From Shewanella sp. MBTL60-007 (GTDB lineage: Bacteria > Pseudomonadota > Gammaproteobacteria > Enterobacterales > Shewanellaceae), in contig NZ_BPET01000059.1 of the NCBI RefSeq assembly GCF_019654915.1, positions 1 to 37,906 on the forward strand: DNA of 37,906 nucleotides. The letters run 5' to 3'. How positions within the stretch are numbered: position 1 is the first letter of the stretch; every line of letters begins with the position of its first letter. The notes under the pieces are model-generated. The model ran no database searches, was not told the DNA's origin, and saw only the letters and a list, made by a program, of their open reading frames with translations. Below are positions 24,828 through 33,775 of this stretch, one piece after another. The translations under genes and the position numbers were made by a program.

Positions 24828-26258
24828 ATGTCTTCAGCATCCTCGCCCTCTTTCTTTAAGCGCTTTAAAGACGCCGCATCAATCTATTGCCACAAAAGGG
24901 TATTGATTTTACTTCTACTTGGTTTTTCAGCTGGCTTACCGCTGATGCTAGTGTTTTCCACCCTGTCATTTTGGTTAAGAGAAGCTGGAGTAGACCGTAC
25001 TGCCATAGGGTATTTTAGCTGGATAGCGCTCGCTTATGGTTTTAAGTGGGCCTGGTCCCCTCTTGTGGATAGAATGTCACTGCCGATATTCACTCGACTT
25101 TTAGGGCGCAGGCGCGGCTGGATGATGTTCGCGCAACTCTTACTGGTCGCTGCGATTGTAGGCATGAGTCAAAGTGATCCTCTTGCCGATCTGGAAAGGC
25201 TGGCGCTGTTTGCTTTAATGGTTGCCTTTGCCTCCGCCACTCAAGATATCGTTATCGATGCATTTCGTATTGAATCAGCCCCGGTGAAAATGCAAGCGGC
25301 ACTGGCTGCGGCCTATCAGGTGGGCTACCGCAGTGCCATGATTGTGGCGACCGCAGGTGCGCTAACCATTGCCGCATGGATAGAACCCAATAGCGACAGC
25401 TATAGCTTGATGTCATGGCAAACGGCTTATTTAGTGATGGCTGGACTCATGTCTATCGGTATTTTAACCACCCTGTTTAGCTCGGAGCCCGCGGTTGAAA
25501 CCAAGGAGGTCGATGAGAAGGAAGCTGAACTTAAAGTTAAATTTGCCGCACGATACCCTAAGGTTGTCGCCGCGAGTTTATCTTGGCTTTATACCGCCAG
25601 CGTATTGCCCTTTATCGACTTTTTTAAACGTTATGGCCGCAGCGCCATTCTCATCCTACTGCTGATCTCCTGCTACCGCATTTCAGATATCGTAATGGGA
25701 ATTATGGCTAACGTTTTCTATGTGGATATGGGCTTTTCGAAAACTGAAATTGCCACATTAAGTAAGATCTATGGCCTAATCATGACCTTGGTCGGTGCTG
25801 GCGCAGGGGGACTACTCATAGCCCGCTACGGCACCATGAAGATATTGTTCTTAGGTGCCTTTCTTGTGGCGGTAACCAATCTGCTTTTTGCCTATCAAGC
25901 CATGATTGGCTATAACATCAGCTTCCTAACGTTTGCCATCTCGGTGGATAATTTTAGTGCAGGGATTGCCACGGCAGCCTTTATCGCCTACCTATCTAGT
26001 TTGACTAGTAGTGGTTACAGTGCGACGCAATATGCACTGCTGTCATCGATTATGCTACTTTTCCCTAAGTTTGTTGCGGGCTTCTCCGGTGCCTATATCG
26101 ATGCCTATGATTATGTCAGCTTCTTTATCGCTGCCAGCTTGATTGGTTTCCCTGTGCTTGGGCTTATTATGCTGGTACAGAAATATGCGCCCAATCCAAG
26201 CCTCAATGAACAAGCTGAAAGTGAGCCCAGTGATGTAAGAAAAGAGACCAGCGCCTAA
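24828..26258 (+). CDS. ampG: AmpG, muropeptide (GlcNAc-anhydroMurNAc) permease
   Basis: Inner-membrane MFS-type importer of anhydro-muropeptides for peptidoglycan recycling; in species with AmpC it feeds the beta-lactamase induction signal. 476 aa with about twelve to fourteen helices. The N-terminal part LLLLGFSAGLPLMLVFSTLSFWLREAGVDRTAIGYFSW and the block ATQDIVIDAFRIE are AmpG hallmarks. ATG at 24828 is preceded by an open TTG two codons before; the ribosome site is weak. The C-terminal 25 residues are a polar tail. The gene follows yajG at a distance, as in the E. coli bolA-yajG-ampG cluster. Confidence 0.95.
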   Translation: MSSASSPSFFKRFKDAASIYCHKRVLILLLLGFSAGLPLMLVFSTLSFWLREAGVDRTAIGYFSWIALAYGFKWAWSPLVDRMSLPIFTRLLGRRRGWMMFAQLLLVAAIVGMSQSDPLADLERLALFALMVAFASATQDIVIDAFRIESAPVKMQAALAAAYQVGYRSAMIVATAGALTIAAWIEPNSDSYSLMSWQTAYLVMAGLMSIGILTTLFSSEPAVETKEVDEKEAELKVKFAARYPKVVAASLSWLYTASVLPFIDFFKRYGRSAILILLLISCYRISDIVMGIMANVFYVDMGFSKTEIATLSKIYGLIMTLVGAGAGGLLIARYGTMKILFLGAFLVAVTNLLFAYQAMIGYNISFLTFAISVDNFSAGIATAAFIAYLSSLTSSGYSATQYALLSSIMLLFPKFVAGFSGAYIDAYDYVSFFIAASLIGFPVLGLIMLVQKYAPNPSLNEQAESEPSDVRKETSA

Positions 26259-26382
26259 GAAGCATTCGTTAAGCTTGTACCCTGTTAAGTTACACAGTTC
26301 TGAGCACGCCCCAACGGCTAATATCAATTCGCAAAGAGCTTTGGAACCCGTTGGTGGTTTAAGATTAAAACAACAGAATAAA

Positions 26383-26416
26383 AAAGACGCTTAAAATTTA
26401 ATTTTTAAGCGTCTTT
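26383..26416. terminator. Bidirectional intrinsic terminator between ampG and yajQ
   Basis: Long stem AAAGACGCTTAAAA paired with TTTTAAGCGTCTTT, T-rich at both ends, placed between the two converging genes. Confidence 0.88.
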
Positions 26417-26481
26417 AATAGTTTCTTCGTAGAAAACTTAAGTGTACAAGCTAATCGCAGAAGCAATTAAGCACTGACTAA

Positions 26482-26967
26482 TTAATCACGGAAGTTATTA
26501 AACTGGAATGGCTGACCAAGCTCAGACTCACGTGCCAATGCCATCACTGCTTGCAAATCATCACGCTTCTTACCCGTTACGCGAACCGAATCACCTTGAA
26601 TAGAAGACTGAACCTTAAGCTTGCTGTCTTTAATAATCTTAACTAACTTCTTAGCGACTAAGGTTTCAATACCCTCTTTAAACTTCACTTTTAAAGAGAA
26701 GGTTTTTCCGCTGTGAACCGCTTTCTCATCAACATCCATTGATTTCGGGTCAACATTACGCTTACTCATCTGCATGCGTAAAATATCAACTAACTGGCGA
26801 ACCTGAAAATCATCTTCAGCAGTTAGAGTAACCACATGGTCTTTGTATTCAATAGTGGCTTCTTTACCGCGAAAGTCAAAGCGACCTTTCAATTCACGAA
26901 CTGAATTATCAACCGCATTACGCAGTTCAACTTCATTTACTTCTGAAACAATATCCATTGAAGGCAT
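26482..26967 (-). CDS. yajQ: YajQ family nucleotide-binding protein (UPF0234)
   Basis: 161-aa protein of the YajQ family; members bind GTP/ATP or tRNA in vitro, and a Xanthomonas homologue binds cyclic di-GMP. It matches E. coli YajQ end to end: MPSMDIVSEVNE at the start, GRFDFRG, DFQVRQLVDILR, VHSGKTFSLKVKFKEGI, KIIKDSKLKVQ, QGDSVRVTGKKRDDLQAVMA and the C-terminal LGQPFQFNNFRD. Two ferredoxin-like repeats make the fold. Its cellular job in this organism is not known. Convergent with ampG. Confidence 0.95.
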   Translation of the reverse strand: MPSMDIVSEVNEVELRNAVDNSVRELKGRFDFRGKEATIEYKDHVVTLTAEDDFQVRQLVDILRMQMSKRNVDPKSMDVDEKAVHSGKTFSLKVKFKEGIETLVAKKLVKIIKDSKLKVQSSIQGDSVRVTGKKRDDLQAVMALARESELGQPFQFNNFRD

Positions 26968-27068
26968 AAGTTTGGTCCTTAAAAATTTGCTGTAGCTGTA
27001 TTTTACGCACAGAGCCTGCGAACTTGAAGTAAATAAACCATTAAAGCAAAGGAAATTGTGGGTTATTG

Positions 27069-27497
27069 ATGACTTTGCTAACGGGTTTTCTTATGATTGA
27101 AACAAATAACCCAGATGAATACGACGTGATAAACAGACAAACAATTTTTAAATGGGCACTGGCGATAATGCTTATTCTGGTGAGTTACTTGGTTTTTTCA
27201 AAACCTAGCTACCCCACAGGGATCCCTAACTTTGATAAAATTGGTCACGTTGGCAGCTTCTTCATTTTGTCCTACCTGACCTACTTAGCCTTTAGGCCTA
27301 AGTGGTACATTCTGGCTGTTATTTTGGCAGGCTACGCAGTATTTATCGAAGTAGTACAATCCCAACTCTCTTATCGTAGCGCCTCTTTCGCCGACTTTAT
27401 TGCCGACATGGTCGGTATTTCACTGTTCTACTTTACCCATTGGCTCTATTGTCGCTACTTTAAAACGGCTAAGCTCACCGAACCTGACCCTCAGTAA
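27069..27497 (+). CDS. VanZ-like family membrane protein
   Basis: 142-aa inner-membrane protein with four hydrophobic helices and the VanZ-like pattern: FDKIGHVGSFFILSYLTYLAF in helix two and the conserved EVVQSQLSYRSASFADFIADMVG before the last helix. VanZ of enterococci gives teicoplanin resistance, but proteobacterial members are uncharacterised, so no antibiotic role should be read into this. The start is uncertain: ATG 27069 has no close ribosome site, and ATG 27093 is an alternative that loses eight residues. It ends 6 bp before the panE-like gene, so the two are likely co-transcribed. Confidence 0.8.
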   Translation: MTLLTGFLMIETNNPDEYDVINRQTIFKWALAIMLILVSYLVFSKPSYPTGIPNFDKIGHVGSFFILSYLTYLAFRPKWYILAVILAGYAVFIEVVQSQLSYRSASFADFIADMVGISLFYFTHWLYCRYFKTAKLTEPDPQ

Positions 27498-27503
27498 CCA
27501 AAC

Positions 27504-28475
27504 ATGCCTTCAATTTCATCTTCCCAGCTCGCGCCTAAACAGATAGTCCCTAAACAGATAACCATCTTAGGCGCTGGCGCCATTGGCCAGCTCATCTACC
27601 ATCAGCTTGCGAAGGCCAATATACAAACAAGCAAGCGCCTCAATTTTATTAGCAAGGCAGCTCAGTCCGCTGTTATTCCTGTTAAATTTACGGCCCTTGA
27701 CGGTCAGCTATCAACTCGTCACGCCAAGTTTATCGGCCAAGACGATTATGCACTGGAACTCGCGAATACCGAACTCTTGGTGATCTGCGTTAAAGCGTAT
27801 CAAGTCAAAGCTGCGCTCAACTCGGTATTGCCTTACCTGCCCGCAGATACCCACATTCTGCTGCTACATAATGGTATGGGACCGCATCTAGATGTTCAGG
27901 CAGACATTGTAAATCGTAGCTTGAGTCTAGGTACGACCTCACAAGGCGCACTCAGAGTAGACAGGTACCATGTTATACAGACAGGAGCTGGTTTGACGCA
28001 GCTTGGGCCATTTATTGGAGCCGAGCTAAATGAGGAGCTGAAAGCATTATTGCTGAGCAATATTGACCAAAGTACTTGGCATACCGATATCTTACCGCTT
28101 CTGTGGCAAAAGCTGGCCATCAACGTGGCGATAAACCCTTTAACGGCTATCCATAATTGCCCTAATGGCGAGCTAGCTAAGATTGAGTATCGCGATACGA
28201 TACACAATGCTGTCAATGAGCTTGTTGAAGTTGCCGCTGCCGACGGACTCAAGCTAGAGCTTGCGCCTTTAATCGAGCGTGTTTATCAAGTTATCGAGCT
28301 CACTGCACAGAACTTCTCCTCTATGCATCAAGATGTCTATCATCAAAGGCAAACTGAGATAGATGCGATTAATGGTTTCGTTCTCAAACGAGCCAAGGCC
28401 CACCGCGTCCCAGCACCTGTCAATCAAGCGCTAGCCCAGCAGATAAAGCAGTTAGAAGCTAAATACACTCGTTAG
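27504..28475 (+). CDS. panE: 2-dehydropantoate 2-reductase (ketopantoate reductase)
   Basis: NADPH-dependent reduction of ketopantoate to pantoate in pantothenate/CoA synthesis. Rossmann motif GAGAIG near residue 25, the nucleotide loop LLHNGMGP, the catalytic Lys in LWQKLAINVAINPLTAIHNCPNGEL and the C-terminal SSMHQDVYHQRQTEIDAINGFVLKRAKAHRVPAP with the carboxylate-binding Ser/Glu region are all present. 323 aa against 303 in E. coli: the extra part is an N-terminal stretch that contains a small tandem duplication (PKQI twice, from a repeated CCTAAACAGATA at 27534-27560). Downstream of the VanZ-like gene by 6 bp. Confidence 0.92.
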   Translation: MPSISSSQLAPKQIVPKQITILGAGAIGQLIYHQLAKANIQTSKRLNFISKAAQSAVIPVKFTALDGQLSTRHAKFIGQDDYALELANTELLVICVKAYQVKAALNSVLPYLPADTHILLLHNGMGPHLDVQADIVNRSLSLGTTSQGALRVDRYHVIQTGAGLTQLGPFIGAELNEELKALLLSNIDQSTWHTDILPLLWQKLAINVAINPLTAIHNCPNGELAKIEYRDTIHNAVNELVEVAAADGLKLELAPLIERVYQVIELTAQNFSSMHQDVYHQRQTEIDAINGFVLKRAKAHRVPAPVNQALAQQIKQLEAKYTR

Positions 28476-28481
28476 GCTCAT

Positions 28482-28508
28482 GGCATGGATAGCATTACTG
28501 TCCATGCC
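28482..28508 (+). terminator. Hairpin downstream of panE
   Basis: Perfect 8-bp stem GGCATGGA / TCCATGCC with an 11-nt loop, 7 bp after the stop. No T-run follows (TAGTGAACC), so it may be a weak or processing structure rather than a true intrinsic terminator. Confidence 0.4.
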
Positions 28509-28649
28509 TAGTGAACCTCTGGTATTTATCATTAAAATTTAAGCATTTCATAAAGTAAAAACCTCAAGCAAGTTCTTTAATTGTGACTAAAATTAATCCT
28601 GTTGGCCCTATTTACAATGGTGTAATAGGAGAGAAGACAGGCGCATTCA

Positions 28650-30146
28650 ATGCAAAGAGAGCAATGGAACTCCAGGACAGGCTTTATTTTAGCGGCTGTT
28701 GGCTCGGCAATCGGCCTCGGCAATATATGGCGCTTCCCCTATATGGCTTACGAAAATGGCGGCGGAGCCTTCTTTATTCCCTATCTGTTTGCCATGCTCT
28801 CGGCAGGCATTCCCTTTATGATAATGGAGTTTAGCCTTGGCCATAAGTATCGTGGCGCGGCGCCAAAGATCTTCGCCCAACTCGGTAAATCACTCGGCTT
28901 TAGGCTCGAGTGGTTAGGCTGGTTTCAGGTGTTTATCGCTGCGGTAATCGCTATCTATTACATTGCCGTTATTGGCTGGGCTATCTCCTACTTCACTTTC
29001 TCTATATCCCAAAGCTGGGGAAACGATACCAATGCCTTCTTCTTTAACGAATACTTGCAATTAGGCGATAATTCCCCGACAAAACTAGGTTCAATACAGT
29101 TCCACATTGCCATCCCAATGGCGATTGCATGGAGCATTACCACTTTGGCGGTTTATAGCGGTGTAAAAGGCGGGATTGAACGTGCCAGCAAGATAATGAT
29201 GCCATTGCTGTTCATTATGGTACTGCTCTTTATTGCGCGGATTATTTTTCTGCCGGGCGCTTTAGAGGGGCTTAACTACCTATTTCGCCCCGATTTCAGC
29301 ATGATTTTAGATGCTAAAGTTTGGTCCGCAGCCTATGGCCAAATATTTTTCACCTTAAGTGTTGGCTTCGCCATTATGCTGGCGTACTCCAGCTACCTGC
29401 CTGAGAAGTCAGACATTAATAACAATGCCTTCATGACGGTACTGATCAACTGCGGCTTCTCTATCTTGGGCGGTATCATGATCTTCTCTGTTCTCGGCTA
29501 TATGTCCGAAGAGCAAGCAAAACCCATCACAGATGTGGTCTCCTCGGGTGTGGGGCTGGCCTTTGTCACCATACCTGCCGCCATCAATTTACTCCCCGTC
29601 CCCTATATCCTTGGTCCGCTATTCTTCTTAGCCTTAGTCGTGGCTGGCATTAGCTCACATATTTCAATTATCGAAGCTGTGGTCTCAGCAGTCATAGATA
29701 AACTGTCGATATCACGTAAAAAGGCGGCACTACTGGTCTGTGGGACAGGCTTTATTCTGTCGATGGCTTTTTCAAGTAACGGCGGCTTGTTATTGCTCGA
29801 CCTTGTCGACTACTTTATTAATAACATCGCCCTACTCTCTAGTTGTCTAGTCGAGCTGATTATCCTTGCATGGCTATTTAAGATTGCCGATATACGCGAC
29901 TACGCCAACCGTTGTAGTGAGTTTAGTATCGGTAAATGGGCTGAGATCTGCTTGCGTTTTATCGGCCCTATCATGCTGGCAATCATTCTCGTTAAGAACC
30001 TTATTAACACACTGACCCATGGCTACGGTGATTACCCCATAGTCGATCAGCTATTTCTCGGCTGGGGATTAGTGGCTAGCATGCTATTTGTCGCCATCTT
30101 TATCAGTGTCATCTCTAACAATAACTCACAGGAGCCTAAAGCATGA
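28650..30146 (+). CDS. Sodium-dependent transporter of the NSS (SNF) family
   Basis: 498-aa, eleven-to-twelve-helix amino-acid symporter of the LeuT/MetP family. The unwound first helix with the sodium and substrate backbone sites is clear: WNSRTGFILAAVGSAIGLGNIWRFPYMAYENGGGAFFIPY. The paired GPLFFLALVVAGISSHISIIEAV in helix eight completes the sodium site. A 34-aa small subunit overlaps its stop by ATGA, the arrangement of Corynebacterium MetP/MetS, so methionine or small neutral amino acids are possible substrates (inference). The ribosome site is weak, with GGAGAGAAG 14 nt or more upstream. Confidence 0.92.
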   Translation: MQREQWNSRTGFILAAVGSAIGLGNIWRFPYMAYENGGGAFFIPYLFAMLSAGIPFMIMEFSLGHKYRGAAPKIFAQLGKSLGFRLEWLGWFQVFIAAVIAIYYIAVIGWAISYFTFSISQSWGNDTNAFFFNEYLQLGDNSPTKLGSIQFHIAIPMAIAWSITTLAVYSGVKGGIERASKIMMPLLFIMVLLFIARIIFLPGALEGLNYLFRPDFSMILDAKVWSAAYGQIFFTLSVGFAIMLAYSSYLPEKSDINNNAFMTVLINCGFSILGGIMIFSVLGYMSEEQAKPITDVVSSGVGLAFVTIPAAINLLPVPYILGPLFFLALVVAGISSHISIIEAVVSAVIDKLSISRKKAALLVCGTGFILSMAFSSNGGLLLLDLVDYFINNIALLSSCLVELIILAWLFKIADIRDYANRCSEFSIGKWAEICLRFIGPIMLAIILVKNLINTLTHGYGDYPIVDQLFLGWGLVASMLFVAIFISVISNNNSQEPKA

Positions 30147-30247
30147 GTACCGGAGCCATTATTATGATGATATTCGCTTTACTCATCACCTGGGGAGGCG
30201 CGGCAGTCTGTATCTCCATCGCGATGAAGGCATCAAGAAGAGACTGA
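30143..30247 (+). CDS. MetS-like small subunit of the NSS transporter (34 aa)
   Basis: 34-residue single-span membrane peptide, MSTGAIIMMIFALLITWGG then AAVCISIAMKASRRD. The pattern (short polar start, one helix with a TWGG motif, a positive C-terminus) matches the MetS-type small subunits found after NSS transporters (methionine/alanine import small subunit family). The ATG overlaps the TGA of the large subunit by 4 bases (ATGA), and AGGAG lies 8 nt before the ATG inside the preceding gene, so the two are translationally coupled. Too short for many gene finders. Confidence 0.88.
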   Translation: MSTGAIIMMIFALLITWGGAAVCISIAMKASRRD

Positions 30248-30278
30248 CTCACTTGAATGAACTGTTAATTAACGCGAT

Positions 30279-30300
30279 GAAGGAGCCTAAGGGCTTCTTT
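30279..30300 (+). terminator. Weak terminator-like hairpin after the MetS-like gene
   Basis: GAAGGAGCC - TAAG - GGCTTC forms a bulged stem followed by TTTATTAT. Position after the small subunit fits a terminator, but pairing is imperfect. Confidence 0.45.
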
Positions 30301-30414
30301 ATTATCGGTATTAGCTAGATGACTAATCAGTTTTAATATACTCTTTTTGATAAACTTGTAGCTAAGCTGAGGTGACAATACACTTCAAGCAATCCTATTC
30401 TAGTCACCATTTCA

Positions 30415-31119
30415 ATGAATCAAGCAGATAATCAATTGGCATCGACACACAACCCAGCCTCAAGCCAACGCCAAGCATATTCTCTACAATGCTGTGTATG
30501 GTTATATCTAGCCGCAATTAGCTGCACAGTTTTTAGTGTGCTGTTTTTAGATCGACCGTTATCAACTTGGATGCACCACAATGTTGATGCAAGTATCATT
30601 TTCAAGCCACTCAGCCAGATGCCATTGGTGTTCGAGAGTCTCGCAGCCATCATCATTCTCGCTTGCGTTAACTCAACTTGGCGTAAGCAACTTGGCTCCA
30701 TGGCGCTAACACTAGTATTAACCCTAGTTATTGCCAGCATCGCCAGAGTCGGTGCCAAATTTGTATTTGGCCGTACTTGGCCTGAAACCTGGATCCACAC
30801 CGAGACGGGCAGCAATCTATCCTGGATCCACAACGGCGTAGAAGGGTTCCACCCTTTCGCAATTGGCGCGGCTTATAACTCTTTTCCCTCTGGCCACGCA
30901 CTATTCACTTTTGCTCTGGTTAGTGTTTTCTGGTGGCGCTTTCCCAAGCTTTATCCTATGTGGTTACTGGCGATGCTAGGAGCTATTGCCGGACAATTAG
31001 GTCAGAACTATCACTTCCTTGGCGACCTACTCGCGGGCGCTACCCTTGGGGTGTGTTGCGCACAGTTATCTATTCATCTGGGCGAAAAGCTGTTGGAATA
31101 TAGAGCAAAGAGTAAGTAA
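30415..31119 (+). CDS. PAP2 superfamily membrane phosphatase
   Basis: 234-aa inner-membrane protein with about six helices and the three-part acid-phosphatase signature: KFVFGRTWP (Lys, Arg), SFPSGHA (nucleophile-adjacent His) and LGQNYHFLGDLLAG (catalytic His and Asp). Such enzymes remove phosphate from lipid phosphates, undecaprenyl diphosphate or lipid A; the long loop EGFHPFAIGAAYNSFPSGH resembles the PgpB/LpxE/KdoLipidA phosphatase group, but I cannot choose. Start ATG 30415 lacks a good Shine-Dalgarno. It is convergent with the DMT permease, with only 3 bp between stops and no terminator. Confidence 0.85.
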   Translation: MNQADNQLASTHNPASSQRQAYSLQCCVWLYLAAISCTVFSVLFLDRPLSTWMHHNVDASIIFKPLSQMPLVFESLAAIIILACVNSTWRKQLGSMALTLVLTLVIASIARVGAKFVFGRTWPETWIHTETGSNLSWIHNGVEGFHPFAIGAAYNSFPSGHALFTFALVSVFWWRFPKLYPMWLLAMLGAIAGQLGQNYHFLGDLLAGATLGVCCAQLSIHLGEKLLEYRAKSK

Positions 31120-31122
31120 TAA

Positions 31123-31998
31123 CTAACCCCACATCACCAAGATAGCGGCCACAGCAATCAGCACCAGCCCCAACATATCTTTGATTTTCACCTTGTCTTT
31201 GAGCCAAAACGTGGCGATAAGCAAGGTGAAGAACACCTCTACCTGACCAAGCGTCTTAACATAGGGCACTGCTTGCAACGACATCGCACTAAACCAACCG
31301 ATTGAACCTAGACAACTCGTGCCACTAGTAAGCAGTGTCAGCTTTGGCCTTTGCAGTAATCCCTCTATGGTGTTCTTGTCTAAGGCATAAGCGTAAATCA
31401 GTAGCATCGTTGTCTGTATCGAAATCACCAACAGCAGTACCCAAGCGGCGCGATGGGGAAAAGGCAGATCTAGGTTAAGGCTTGCCTCCCTAACCCAAAG
31501 AGAAGTCAAAGCAAAGGCGGTGCCGCAAGCGAGTCCAAGTAAAACGGTCGATAAAGAGAGCTGTTTAAAACCTTGCTTGCTGCTCATCATAAACACGGCA
31601 ATACCACCAATGAGCACACCTAGCCAGCCAAGCAATGACAGATGCGTGCCGAAAAACAGCACACCTAGAATCGCCGCAACTAAGGCCTCACTCTTAGCCA
31701 GTCCAGCTCCTACGGCAAAATTTTTCATCTTGAAAAGCTTGACCATCAAAGCCGTAGCCAAGATTTGCATCGCCGCAGCTCCGAGCACATAAGCGCTAAA
31801 TTGAAGAGTGATATACGGCAGGCCTACGGGTTGCCATGCATAAAGGCCTAACAGGTAGATAATCGCGATTGGCGTTGCCCAGATAAACCGCGCTAAGGTG
31901 ACGCCTGCAATATTCACCTCTCTACTAAGCTGGCTCTGAAAGGCATTGCGCCAAGCCTGCATTGAAGCCGCTAAAAGAGTAAATAAAATCCAAGCCAT
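31123..31998 (-). CDS. DMT-superfamily (EamA-type) permease
   Basis: 291-aa membrane protein with ten helices in two five-helix repeats, typical of drug/metabolite transporters. The chosen ATG (31998) opens directly into helix one (MAWILFTLLAASMQAWRNAF). A longer frame of 40 more residues (to 32118) runs through the terminator-side region and looks non-coding. The last helix pair LKDKVKIKDMLGLVLIAVAAILVMWG is the EamA C-terminal signature. Substrate unknown. Its ribosome site is weak. It lies downstream of a terminator that ends the AbgT transcript. Confidence 0.82.
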   Translation of the reverse strand: MAWILFTLLAASMQAWRNAFQSQLSREVNIAGVTLARFIWATPIAIIYLLGLYAWQPVGLPYITLQFSAYVLGAAAMQILATALMVKLFKMKNFAVGAGLAKSEALVAAILGVLFFGTHLSLLGWLGVLIGGIAVFMMSSKQGFKQLSLSTVLLGLACGTAFALTSLWVREASLNLDLPFPHRAAWVLLLVISIQTTMLLIYAYALDKNTIEGLLQRPKLTLLTSGTSCLGSIGWFSAMSLQAVPYVKTLGQVEVFFTLLIATFWLKDKVKIKDMLGLVLIAVAAILVMWG

Positions 31999-32141
31999 AT
32001 AGAGTGAGCGCCCAAAATCAAAAACGCTATTATGCCTGTAGATCCCAACCAAAGGGGGATTAGTATTAGATACTGAAAATAACTCTTGGTGATAATCTAA
32101 CAAAAGCGCTAGAAACACATTCTAGGACAAGACAAAGCTAT

Positions 32142-32171
32142 TAAAAAGGGCAACGTTGATACGCTGCCCTT
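32142..32171 (-). terminator. Intrinsic terminator of the AbgT-type transporter
   Basis: On the minus strand AAGGGCAGCGT - ATCA - ACGTTGCCCTT with one mismatch, followed by TTTAATAG. About 40 bp after the stop. Confidence 0.85.
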
Positions 32172-32209
32172 ATTTATCACGCTAACTTAACTCGCTAAAC
32201 GCTATAGCT

Positions 32210-33775
32210 CTATAGCCCGTAGGTGTAACTAGCGCCCAAGCCAAGCGGGAAGCCTAGTGCCCAATAGGCCAGCAACCAAACACTCCATATCGACAGTAGT
32301 GCTAAGCTAAATGGCAACATCATTGAAATAAGCGTACCGATACCGATGTTCTTCACATAACGCTGACAGTAAACCACCACTAATGGGAAGTACGGCATCA
32401 AAGGTGTAATAATGTTAGAGCTTGAATCACCAACACGGTAAGCCGCCTGAGATAGATCAGGGCTAATGTTTAACTGCATCAACATTGGTACTAATACTGG
32501 GCCTATCAAAGCCCACTTAGCCGATGATGAGCCAACAAATAGATTCACAAAGCCAACTAAGATAATCATACCAACGACGGTAATTTCAGCTGGAAGGTTG
32601 AGTGCTTTAAGCCCACCCGCTCCCTCAACCGCGATTAATGCACCGAGATTAGACGCAGAGAATGCAGCCACAAACTGGGCACAGAAAAATGCCATTACGA
32701 TGTAATGAGACATACCAGTCATCGACTTAGACATCGCCTGCACCACATCACCCGATGTTTTAAAGGCACCAGTCATATAACCATAAACTAGACCTGGTAA
32801 CATAAAGAAGATGAAAATCAGCGGCACGATTGACTGCATCAAAGGAGCACTAAAGCTGGTGAGAGAACCGTTCCCATCTCTCAGGGTTGAGGTCTCTGGA
32901 ATGGTTAGTGAGAAGAAACCCACAATTGCCGCTAGCATTACCGCCGATGCGACACGGAAAGCTTTAAGCTCGGTAGCGCTCACCTCTTCCATAGCAGGCA
33001 AATCCACTTCTTCATGATTAACCTTGTGGGTGCGGTTTAAACGCGGCTCTAACACTTTATCGGTGAGGTACCAGATAATCAATGTGATAGGGATACAAGA
33101 TGAAGCTGCAAAGAACCAGTTATTTAACGGGTTAACTTCAATATTAGGATCAACAATTTGTGCAGCGGCTTGGGTAAAACTCTGCAGTAGAGGGTCGATA
33201 CCCGATGGAATAAAGTTAGCACAGAAGCCGCCAGACACGCCTGCAAATGCTGCCGCAATACCCGCAAGAGGGTGACGCCCTACGGTAAAGAAAATCACAC
33301 CAGCCAGTGGAATCACTACTACGTAACCAGCGTCAGTTGCGGTATGAGAAATAATACCAACGAGTACTACCGCAGGCGTTAAAAACTTCATAGGCGTGAC
33401 TTTAAGCATCTGCTTAAGCGCAGTATTAATAAAGCCTGAGTGCTCGGCAACCCCGACACCTAACATGGCTACAAGCACGACACCAAGTGGAGCGAAAGCA
33501 GTAAAGGTGGTAACCATAGAGGTGAGAAAGTGAGTAAGCGCCTCCGCACTCAATAGGTTATTAACGACAATCGGCGTATTGGTTCGAGGATCGATAGAGT
33601 CGAAGCTGACACCTGATAGCAATGCCGATAGCGCCCATACAGCAAACATCAAAATCAAAAATAGCATTGCAGGATCGGGCAGCTTATTACCCACACGCTC
33701 AATGCTATCGAGCGCCTTACCTAAAAATCCCTCTGGGCGAGCTTCGCCCAACGCCTGTTTATCTTCCATCATCAT
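32210..33775 (-). CDS. AbgT family transporter
   Basis: 521-aa membrane protein with about eleven helices. The family is named for E. coli AbgT (p-aminobenzoyl-glutamate uptake), while MtrF-type members export sulfonamides. Signatures seen: NKLPDPAMLFLILMFAVWALSA near the start, GVSGGFCANFIPSGIDPLL near 180 and LFVGSSSAKWALIGPVLVPMLM plus RVGDSSSNIITPLMPYFPLV in the C-terminal half, the two re-entrant hairpins. I see no abgA/abgB hydrolase next to it, so direct use for p-aminobenzoyl-glutamate is not shown. ATG at 33775 follows CAGGTTGA. Single gene. Confidence 0.93.
   Translation of the reverse strand: MMMEDKQALGEARPEGFLGKALDSIERVGNKLPDPAMLFLILMFAVWALSALLSGVSFDSIDPRTNTPIVVNNLLSAEALTHFLTSMVTTFTAFAPLGVVLVAMLGVGVAEHSGFINTALKQMLKVTPMKFLTPAVVLVGIISHTATDAGYVVVIPLAGVIFFTVGRHPLAGIAAAFAGVSGGFCANFIPSGIDPLLQSFTQAAAQIVDPNIEVNPLNNWFFAASSCIPITLIIWYLTDKVLEPRLNRTHKVNHEEVDLPAMEEVSATELKAFRVASAVMLAAIVGFFSLTIPETSTLRDGNGSLTSFSAPLMQSIVPLIFIFFMLPGLVYGYMTGAFKTSGDVVQAMSKSMTGMSHYIVMAFFCAQFVAAFSASNLGALIAVEGAGGLKALNLPAEITVVGMIILVGFVNLFVGSSSAKWALIGPVLVPMLMQLNISPDLSQAAYRVGDSSSNIITPLMPYFPLVVVYCQRYVKNIGIGTLISMMLPFSLALLSIWSVWLLAYWALGFPLGLGASYTYGL

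Noticed and set aside
27069..27497. VanZ-like gene as a glycopeptide resistance determinant
   Set aside because: No vanHAX-type partners; proteobacterial VanZ-like proteins are only distant relatives.
28583..28834. 83-codon plus-strand frame overlapping the start of the NSS transporter
   Set aside because: It is out of frame with a gene whose first helix is unmistakable; shadow frame.
28650..30247. NSS transporter as part of a novel operon with panE
   Set aside because: A 174-bp gap with a hairpin separates them, and the functions do not connect.
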